Assembly: GCA_039589195.1 (NCBI GenBank)
Contig: JBDHHV010000141.1
Coordinates: 1 to 10,952 of the forward strand
Reading direction: 5' to 3'
Length of the DNA: 10,952 nt
Source: JBDHAC01 sp039589195
Lineage (GTDB): Bacteria > Gemmatimonadota > Gemmatimonadetes > Palauibacterales > Palauibacteraceae
Below the pieces are notes generated by a model that saw only the letters and a list, made by a program, of their open reading frames with translations, was not told the origin of the DNA and ran no database searches. The position numbers and the translations under genes are program-made. Every line of letters begins with the position of its first letter. Positions within the stretch are counted from its first letter, which is position 1. Shown here in pieces: positions 5,320 through 10,952 of this stretch.

Positions 5320-6639
5320 ATGAATAGACCTGGCGCGAAGAGCGAGGTTCGGCGGGTTGCCCTGGCATACTCCGGCGGACTCGATACCTCGGTGATGATT
5401 CCATGGCTCACGGAGAACTACGGCTGCGAGGTCGTTGCGGTCGTTGGCGACGTGGGACAGGCCGATGACTTCGAGGCCGTGCGAGCGAAGGCGCTGGACA
5501 CCGGTGCGATCGCGTGCCGCGTGGTCGACCTCAAGCAGGCCTTCGTAGAGGAGTGCGTCGTGCCAGCCCTGCGCGCCGGAGCGGTCTATGAGGGCCGGTA
5601 TCTTCTGGGCACGGCGCTCGCGCGACCGGTAATCGCGAGGGCGCAGGTGGAGGTCGCACGCGCGCTGGGCTGTGACGCCGTGGCGCACGGGTGCACGGGC
5701 AAGGGCAACGACCAGGTCCGGTTCGAGCTCACATATAGGGCGCTCGCTCCCGAGTTGACCATCATCGCGCCATGGCGGGAGTGGGAGATCACCTCGCGCG
5801 AGGACGCGATCGCGTACGCCGACGCACGCGGCATCCCGGTGCCGGTGACGGTGGACAAGCCCTACAGCATCGACAAGAACCTGTGGCACACGTCCTTCGA
5901 GGGCGGCGTGCTGGAGGATCCGTCCTGCCCGCCCCCGGCGGACCTGCACGACCTGACGATCGATCCGCGACAGGCCCCGGATGAGCCGCAGGACATCGAG
6001 ATCGCGTTCGAGCGAGGGGTCCCGTTCGAGCTGAATGGGCAGGCGATGGACCCGGTGACGCTGATTCAGTCGCTCAACCGGCTCGCGGGCTCGCACGGCG
6101 TGGGCCGAATCGACCTGGTCGAGAACCGGCTGGTCGGGATGAAGAGCCGCGGCGTATACGAGACGCCAGCCGGATCGGTGCTCCTCGCGGCACTCACCGA
6201 CCTCGAGGCGCTAACGCTGGATCGGGACACGGCCGCGTTCAAGCGGACCGTCGCGGCCCGCTATGCCGAGCTCGTGTATCAGGGTCTGTGGTATTCACCG
6301 TTGCGGCAGGCGTTCGATTCATTCGTGGATACCGTGCAGGCTCACGTGACCGGCCGAGTGACGGTGCGGCTCTTCAAGGGCTCGGCCACCGCGGTCGCAC
6401 GCCAGTCACCGTTCAGCCTGTACCGAGAGGACCTGGCCACGTTCAGCGAGGACGCCGTCTACGACCAGGCGGACGCGGCCGGGTTCATCCGGTTGTGGGG
6501 ACTCCAGACGGAGCTCGCCGCCCGGGCTGCCACGCAGACCGACGCCGGACCGACGGAGATCCCTTCCGCACACCTGACCCATCCGGAGGAGGCGCCTCGA
6601 TCTCGCCGCTCGCGGCCCGCGCCAGAGGCGCGTGTCTGA
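5320..6639 (+). CDS. argG: Argininosuccinate synthase
   Basis: Cytoplasmic enzyme that joins citrulline and aspartate, using ATP, to make argininosuccinate, the penultimate step of arginine synthesis. The N-terminal PP-loop AYSGGLDTS is at residues 16-24. GCTGKGNDQVRFE (124-136) and SRGVYETP (276-283) are further family signatures, and the body aligns over the usual length of about 400 residues. Residues past roughly 403 form a non-conserved arginine/proline-rich tail of about 35 residues, whose DNA also holds the start region of the next gene. ATG at 5320 is the only start near the conserved VALAYSGG; no good Shine-Dalgarno precedes it. It is the first gene of an operon with argH (8-base overlap) and argR. 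Two ARG-box-like sites upstream imply arginine repression. Confidence 0.97.
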   Translation: MNRPGAKSEVRRVALAYSGGLDTSVMIPWLTENYGCEVVAVVGDVGQADDFEAVRAKALDTGAIACRVVDLKQAFVEECVVPALRAGAVYEGRYLLGTALARPVIARAQVEVARALGCDAVAHGCTGKGNDQVRFELTYRALAPELTIIAPWREWEITSREDAIAYADARGIPVPVTVDKPYSIDKNLWHTSFEGGVLEDPSCPPPADLHDLTIDPRQAPDEPQDIEIAFERGVPFELNGQAMDPVTLIQSLNRLAGSHGVGRIDLVENRLVGMKSRGVYETPAGSVLLAALTDLEALTLDRDTAAFKRTVAARYAELVYQGLWYSPLRQAFDSFVDTVQAHVTGRVTVRLFKGSATAVARQSPFSLYREDLATFSEDAVYDQADAAGFIRLWGLQTELAARAATQTDAGPTEIPSAHLTHPEEAPRSRRSRPAPEARV

Positions 6640-8107
6640 GGACGGTCCGACACCGCTCTGGGGCGGCCGCTTCGAGGAGGCGATCGACCCCCTGATCCAC
6701 GAGTACACGGGCTCGCTGGATTTCGACCGGCGACTGGTCCGACACGACCTGCTCGGATCCATGGCGCACGCGCGCATGCTCATGGAGCGAGCGATCCTCT
6801 CCCGCGACGCCGCCGCGGGGATTCTGGAAGGGCTCTCGGGACTCCTCTCCGACCTCGAGAGTGGGCGGTTGAGCGTCGAGGGAGAGGACGAGGATATCCA
6901 CTCGTGGATCGAGCGAGTCCTCATCGAGCGGGTCGGAGATCCGGCGCGAAGGCTTCACACGGCCCGAAGTCGCAATGACCAGACGAGCGTCGCCCTGCGG
7001 CTCTACGTCCGTGAGGCTCTCGTCGGGACCCTCGAGCAGTTGGGGAAGTTTCAGCGAGCGCTTCTCGAACGTGCGGGGAAGCACGAGGAGAGCTGGCTCC
7101 CCGGGTATACGCACACGCAGCGCGCGCAACCCGTCAGCCTGGCGCACCACTTGCTCGCCCACTTCTGGTCGTTGGCGCAGGACGGTCGGCGGTTACGGGC
7201 CGCGCACGACAGCACCGGAATATCTCCCCTGGGGGCGGGCGCGCTCGCGGGGACGTCGTTCGAGATCGATCCGCACCGTTCGGCCGCCCTGCTGGGCCTC
7301 CCGGGGGTCTTCGCGAACAGCATGCACGCGGTCGCCGATCGGGACTACATCCTGGAGACGGCGTTCGCCTGCGCCCTCGCGATGGTACACCTGTCGAGGT
7401 GGGCGGAGGAGGTCATTCTGTGGAGCTCGTACGAGTTCCGGTTCGTCGAGCTCGGTGACTCGATCTCGCAGGGCAGCAGCATCATGCCACAGAAGAAGAA
7501 CCCCGAGGCCGCGGAGATCCTGCGCGGGAAATCGGCGCGAGCGATCGGACACGTGACGGCTCTTCTCGCCCTCGTGAAGAACCTGCCGCTCACCTACAAC
7601 AGCGACCTCCAGGAGGACAAGGAACCGCTCTTCGACGCACTTCACACGGCCGAGCGGTCGCTGGGCACCGCCACCGTGATCCTCTCGGGTCTCCGTTTTC
7701 GCACCGACCGAATGGAGGCCGCGCTTCGGGGAGGCATGCTGACGGCCACCGAGCTGGCGGACCATCTCGTCCGCCAGGGCGTTCCGTTTCGGACCGCGCA
7801 CCAGCAGGTCGGGCACGTCGTGCGTGCGGCCGAGGAGCGCGGGCTGGAGCTCTGGGAGTTGGCAGCGGACGACCTCCGGGCGCACTGTCCGGCGGCGGAA
7901 GCCGGCGTCGTCGAGGCGCTTACCCCGGAACGGGCCGTTCGCGAGCACACATCGCCCGGCGGCCCGGCGCCTGCCCGAGTCCACGAGCAACTCGAGAAAG
8001 CGCACAGAGAGCTCACAGCGCTGGAGCAGTGGCTGGGCGAGATTCAGCCGCCGCCCATCTACCGGGCCCACCTCGACGGAACCCTGCTCGGAGACCTTTT
8101 GACGTGA
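6632..8107 (+). CDS. argH: Argininosuccinate lyase
   Basis: Splits argininosuccinate into arginine and fumarate, the last step of arginine synthesis. It is a homotetramer of the fumarase/aspartase superfamily. The N-terminus shows LWGGRF (9-14). HTARSRNDQ (109-117), GYTHTQ (158-163, including the catalytic His161) and the signature loop GSSIMPQKKNPE (281-292, catalytic Ser282) are all present, so activity is expected. It is 491 residues against a usual 460-ish, the excess being a C-terminal tail. The GTG at 6632 is the only start before the conserved region and lies inside the argG end, an 8-base overlap. The ribosome site next to it is weak (AGAGG, 3 bases away), while a strong GGAGGAGG sits further up at 6585-6592, so translation is probably coupled to argG. 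Its stop overlaps the argR start. Confidence 0.97.
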   Translation: MSEDGPTPLWGGRFEEAIDPLIHEYTGSLDFDRRLVRHDLLGSMAHARMLMERAILSRDAAAGILEGLSGLLSDLESGRLSVEGEDEDIHSWIERVLIERVGDPARRLHTARSRNDQTSVALRLYVREALVGTLEQLGKFQRALLERAGKHEESWLPGYTHTQRAQPVSLAHHLLAHFWSLAQDGRRLRAAHDSTGISPLGAGALAGTSFEIDPHRSAALLGLPGVFANSMHAVADRDYILETAFACALAMVHLSRWAEEVILWSSYEFRFVELGDSISQGSSIMPQKKNPEAAEILRGKSARAIGHVTALLALVKNLPLTYNSDLQEDKEPLFDALHTAERSLGTATVILSGLRFRTDRMEAALRGGMLTATELADHLVRQGVPFRTAHQQVGHVVRAAEERGLELWELAADDLRAHCPAAEAGVVEALTPERAVREHTSPGGPAPARVHEQLEKAHRELTALEQWLGEIQPPPIYRAHLDGTLLGDLLT

Positions 8108-8571
8108 ACCAGCGCGAGAGAGAGCGAGCACTCCTCCAGATCGTCGACGATCGACCGATCGCCACCCAATCCGGCCTCGTGCACGCTCTGGGGAGGCGCG
8201 GGTTCGCGGTCACACAGGCGACGGTGTCGCGCGACATCGGGCGCCTTGGTCTGGTCAAGGTGCGAGCCGCGGATGGATCCTCCAGATACGCCCGCGCGGG
8301 CGCGACACCTCCCCCCACACCAGCCAGCCGTCGCGTGCTCCAATCGACGTTGCGCGAGTTCGCCACCGACCTCGAGACCGGCGGCGGTCTGTTCGCGATC
8401 AAGACCCACAGCGGGTGCGCTAATGCGGTGGGGAACGCGATAGATGAAGCCGACGTACCGGGTGTAGTCGCGACCCTCGCCGGCGACGACACCATTTTCG
8501 TGCTCACGCGAAACTCGAATGACCGCGCACGGGTTATCAGCGAGCTGCAAGCGCTGATGCGGGAGGCCTGA
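8104..8571 (+). CDS. argR: Arginine repressor ArgR
   Basis: A transcription factor that, as an arginine-bound hexamer, represses arginine-synthesis genes. Residues 1-65 form the winged-helix DNA-binding domain, with the family motif TQATVSRDIGRLGLVKV (37-53). The C-terminal oligomerisation and arginine-binding domain has SGCANAVGNAID (103-114) and TLAGDDT (124-130), whose Asp128/Asp129 are the usual arginine contacts. The length of 155 is typical. The frame is open back to 8029, but the GTG at 8104 gives the standard N-terminus, has GGAGA nine bases upstream and overlaps the argH stop as GTGA, a sign of translational coupling. It probably controls its own operon through the boxes at 5194-5231. 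No terminator with a T-run is seen after it. Confidence 0.95.
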   Translation: MNQRERERALLQIVDDRPIATQSGLVHALGRRGFAVTQATVSRDIGRLGLVKVRAADGSSRYARAGATPPPTPASRRVLQSTLREFATDLETGGGLFAIKTHSGCANAVGNAIDEADVPGVVATLAGDDTIFVLTRNSNDRARVISELQALMREA

Positions 8572-8642
8572 GGCGTTCTCCGTCGCGCGGCGGCGAGCCA
8601 GGCGCCGGGACCTTTCCCATGCTTTCGGGATAGATGGGTCGA

Positions 8643-8654
8643 CGGTCGCGACCG
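8643..8654. repeat. Perfect 12-base palindrome CGGTCGCGACCG
   Basis: CGGTCGCGACCG reads the same on both strands and lies in the 148-base gap between argR and the next gene. No loop is available for a stable RNA hairpin, so if it matters it is as a DNA site. GC palindromes of this size are not rare in such DNA. Nearby CCCAT/ATGGG can pair weakly around 8617-8637. No promoter was convincingly seen in this gap. Confidence 0.4.
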
Positions 8655-8719
8655 CGGCCACGAAAGAGCTAGACAACCCGGAGATTCTGTTCAGATTCTC
8701 TTTCGAGGAGGAGACAGGG

Positions 8720-9394
8720 ATGTTGAGGAGGACTTGCCTGGTCGCCGTGGCGGCCGCTCTCGGAACGCTGTATGCGGGACCCGTCGCTGCCCAATCGCTG
8801 GATGACGTGAAGCTCTCGGGCACGATGGTGCTCATGGGCGGCGCCATGGAGGCACCGATCACGATCATGCAGAAGCGCCCCGCCAAGGCCCGTGTGGAGT
8901 TCACGGTTCAAGGCATGCAGGGCGTACAGGCATACGACGGAGAGACCGCCTGGATTCAGATGCCCTTCCTGGGCTCTCCGGATCCCGAGCCCGCACCGGC
9001 GGAGATGGTCAGCCAGATGAAGGAGCAGGCCGACATCGATGGGCCGCTGGTTGGGTGGCAGGATGAGGGCCACACGCTGGAGCTGGTCGGCAAGGAGGAT
9101 GTCGACGGAACGGAGACCTTCAAGGTGAAGGTCACGCATAGCTCGGGCGAGGTCAGCCACTACTACCTGGACTCGGAGTACTACCTGCCGATCAAGGTCA
9201 CGGCCGTACGGAACGTGCAGGGGGCGGAGAGCGAGATTACCACGATTCTCGGCGCCTACAAGGAGGTCCAGGGTCTCATCCTGCCCTTCTCGATCGAGGT
9301 CACCTCGCCCATGGGACCTCAGGTCATTTCGTTCGAAACCATCGAAGTCAACGTGAGCCTGGATGACGGGATCTTCGCCATGCCGGGGAAGTGA
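8720..9394 (+). CDS. Secreted LolA-fold-like protein (outer membrane lipoprotein-sorting protein-like)
   Basis: A periplasmic beta-rich protein of 224 residues. The signal peptide is clear (residues 1-24, cleavage VAA|QS) and there is no lipobox cysteine. The mature part shows the pattern of proteins annotated as outer membrane lipoprotein-sorting protein in Bacteroidota and Gemmatimonadota: KARVEF (56-61), AYDGETAW (71-78), DGPLVGW (107-113), LELVGKEDVDG (120-130), YYLDSEYYLP (148-157) and a closing DDGIFAMP (215-222). True LolA carries lipoproteins across the periplasm. This gene has no lol or ftsK neighbour, so that role is not shown and it may bind another hydrophobic ligand. ATG at 8720 has a strong GAGGAGGAG ribosome site. 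It appears to be a single-gene unit closed by the terminator at 9457-9492. Confidence 0.8.
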   Translation: MLRRTCLVAVAAALGTLYAGPVAAQSLDDVKLSGTMVLMGGAMEAPITIMQKRPAKARVEFTVQGMQGVQAYDGETAWIQMPFLGSPDPEPAPAEMVSQMKEQADIDGPLVGWQDEGHTLELVGKEDVDGTETFKVKVTHSSGEVSHYYLDSEYYLPIKVTAVRNVQGAESEITTILGAYKEVQGLILPFSIEVTSPMGPQVISFETIEVNVSLDDGIFAMPGK

Positions 9395-9410
9395 CCCGCG
9401 GGTAGCCGCC

Positions 9411-9428
9411 GTGGTCGATCCCGACCGC
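9411..9428 (+). other. Small hairpin before the terminator
   Basis: GGTCG (9413-9417) pairs with CGACC (9422-9426) around ATCC, extended by a G-T and a G-C pair. It follows the stop codon by 16 bases and precedes the main terminator; it may protect the 3' end of the mRNA. No T-run. Confidence 0.35.
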
Positions 9429-9456
9429 CGCGGTTAGCCTCACGAAGTGCCCGAAG

Positions 9457-9492
9457 AGGCCCGGCCCGAAAGCGATGCGGACCGGGCCTTTT
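9457..9492 (+). terminator. Intrinsic (rho-independent) terminator
   Basis: AGGCCCGG (9457-9464) pairs with CCGGGCCT (9482-9489). After a C-A mismatch, CCG (9466-9468) pairs with CGG (9478-9480), leaving the loop AAAGCGATG. The stem runs straight into TTTT (9489-9492). It ends the transcript of the LolA-like gene and separates it from the BNR-repeat gene. Confidence 0.85.
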
Positions 9493-9566
9493 CACATCGC
9501 GCGCTCGTGGCCATGCTTGAGCGCGGCGGATGCGTGACCGCTCGACCTCAATTCCATAGGCGACAC

Positions 9567-10952
9567 ATGAGCACCCTACGTTTTGCGTTCGTTCCGGCAT
9601 CCATCGGTCTGCTGGCAGTCGCAGGCTTCGCGACCCCGCGACCGATGGCCGCCCAGATCCCGATCACGTCCGCCGATCTGGGCGGACTGCCCGCGCGAGC
9701 CATCGGACCTGCCGTGATGAGCGGCCGGATCGCCGCGATCGATGCCGTCCCCGGGGACCCGCTCACCATATACGTCGGAGCGGCAGGCGGCGGGGTATGG
9801 AAGTCCACCAACGCCGGCACGACGTTCGAGCCCGTGTTCGATGAGCACTCGCAGTCGATCGGGGCGATCGCGATCGATCCGTCCGAGCCTCGGACGGTAT
9901 GGGTCGGGACGGGTGAGACCTGGACCCGGAACAGCGTCTCGATCGGGACGGGCCTCTACCGCACGCTCGATGGGGGCGAGACGTGGCAGTTCATGGGACT
10001 CGGCGATTCGGAGCGCATCGCGCGTATCGCGATCGACCCGAACGACCCCCAGACCGTGTTTGTGTGCGCGACGGGTCACCTTTGGAACGCGAACGAGGAG
10101 CGTGGGGTCTTCCGCACGCACGACGGCGGCGAGACGTGGGACAAGGTGCTCTACGTCGACGAGGATACCGGGTGCGCGGACCTCGCGATGGATCCGCACG
10201 CACCCACGATCCTGTACGCGGGCATGTGGCAGTTCCGTCGCTGGCCGTGGTTCTTCGATTCGGGAGGACCCGGAAGCGGCCTGTATCGCTCCACCGATGG
10301 CGGTGACACGTGGGAGGAGCTGACGAACGGGCTACCCGAGGGAGAGAAAGGGCGCATCGGCGTGGCCGTGGCCCCTTCCCGCCCGAACGTGGTCTACGCG
10401 GTGGTGGAGGCGGACTCGACCGCCCTCTACCGCTCCGATGACCTCGGCTCGAGCTGGCTCGAGGTGGGCTCGGGGGGTCAGGTCCGCGGGCGCCCCTTCT
10501 ATTACGCGCACGTCGTGGTGGACCCGAGGGACCACGAGCGCATCTACAAGATGGCGACATCGATGGGCATCTCCTCCGATGGCGGCGAGACATTCGGAGG
10601 CATCCCATCGTCGCCGTTCGGCGCCAGCGTGCACAGCGACCATCACGCGCTGTGGATCAACCCGGACAACCCTGGCGAGCTCCTCCTGGGGACCGACGGG
10701 GGTCTGTACATTTCGCAAGACCGCGCGCAGACCTGGCGGCACGTGCGCGCGCTCCCGCTGTCGCAGTTCTACGAAGTCAGCTTCGACATGGAGTGGCCGT
10801 ACAACGTGTACGGCGGACTGCAGGACAACGGGACCTGGATGGGCGCTTCCCGAAGCCGGGGCGGAGTCCGGAGCCGTGATTGGCGGAACATCTTCGCCGG
10901 GGACGGCTTTCACGCCTTCGTCGACCCGGGTGACCCCGAGTACGTGTATGTC
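9567..10952 (+). CDS. Secreted BNR/Asp-box beta-propeller protein, sortilin (VPS10)-like, 3' end outside window
   Basis: The frame is open from ATG 9567 to the last base (462 codons, no stop), so the gene is partial. Residues 1-29 are a signal peptide (cleavage MAA|QI). At least seven Asp-box motifs of the form S/T-x-D-x-G-x-x-W/F are spaced through the sequence: near residues 80, 133, 184, 242, 290, 337 and 383. The conserved SDHHALWINP (357-366) and GGLQDNGTW (416-424) identify the large family of secreted proteins annotated as glycosyl hydrolase, BNR repeat or VPS10/sortilin-like. These propellers are usually about 1000 residues; enzymatic activity is generally not shown, and binding or peptidase-accessory roles are guesses. 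The ribosome site is modest (AGG seven bases upstream). The terminator just before it suggests its own promoter, but none was recognised in 9493-9566. Confidence 0.88.
   Translation, partial: MSTLRFAFVPASIGLLAVAGFATPRPMAAQIPITSADLGGLPARAIGPAVMSGRIAAIDAVPGDPLTIYVGAAGGGVWKSTNAGTTFEPVFDEHSQSIGAIAIDPSEPRTVWVGTGETWTRNSVSIGTGLYRTLDGGETWQFMGLGDSERIARIAIDPNDPQTVFVCATGHLWNANEERGVFRTHDGGETWDKVLYVDEDTGCADLAMDPHAPTILYAGMWQFRRWPWFFDSGGPGSGLYRSTDGGDTWEELTNGLPEGEKGRIGVAVAPSRPNVVYAVVEADSTALYRSDDLGSSWLEVGSGGQVRGRPFYYAHVVVDPRDHERIYKMATSMGISSDGGETFGGIPSSPFGASVHSDHHALWINPDNPGELLLGTDGGLYISQDRAQTWRHVRALPLSQFYEVSFDMEWPYNVYGGLQDNGTWMGASRSRGGVRSRDWRNIFAGDGFHAFVDPGDPEYVYV

Noticed and set aside
5087..5323. 78-codon plus-strand open frame before argG
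   Set aside because: It covers the attC-like fold, the ARG boxes and the argG promoter, has no convincing ribosome site, and its product resembles nothing known.
8029..8103. Upstream extension of argR from ATG at 8029
   Set aside because: It would add 25 residues inside argH that no ArgR has. The GTG at 8104 matches the family N-terminus and overlaps the argH stop.
8580..8719. Intrinsic terminator after argR
   Set aside because: Only weak inverted repeats without T-runs are present; nothing meets the usual pattern.

Overview
The window is a high-GC bacterial chromosomal segment (about 65-72% G+C by hand count in most genes). It encodes several secreted proteins of kinds that Gemmatimonadota and related environmental phyla carry in many copies: an S9 peptidase, an imidazolonepropionase-like lipoprotein, a LolA-like periplasmic protein and a BNR/sortilin-like exoprotein. 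The phylum is inferred from this protein repertoire; there is no rRNA or marker gene to fix it.

Layout, all genes on the + strand. (1) 1-359: a promoter overlapped by an inverted repeat, then a short XRE-family regulator. (2) 490-3210: a secreted S9 prolyl-oligopeptidase-type serine peptidase with an intact catalytic triad and an unusual 250-residue beta-rich C-terminal extension. (3) 3211-5319: a stretch of lower G+C (about 52-60% in most sampled lines). It holds a 508-base non-coding, hairpin-rich spacer, one amidohydrolase lipoprotein gene (3719-5071) and a second non-coding spacer. Integron attC-like core sequences lie just upstream of the gene and just after its stop, so this gene looks horizontally acquired, possibly as a cassette. 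(4) 5194-8571: the arginine operon argG-argH-argR, tightly overlapping, preceded by two tandem ARG-box-like operators over a promoter-like sequence. The last gene encodes the likely repressor, so the operon looks self-regulated. (5) 8720-9394: a secreted LolA-fold-like protein followed by a clear intrinsic terminator. (6) 9567-10952: a secreted multi-Asp-box (BNR) beta-propeller protein that runs off the end of the window.

How the parts work together: ArgG and ArgH perform the last two steps from citrulline to arginine, and ArgR senses arginine and probably shuts the promoter. The other genes are separate transcription units, mostly for periplasmic or outer-surface proteins handling peptides or other polymers. 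I see no defence system, CRISPR array, transposase, rRNA or complete tRNA. The points most worth following are the peptidase fusion, the attC-like flanks of the amidohydrolase together with its missing metal-ligand histidine, and the tandem ARG boxes.
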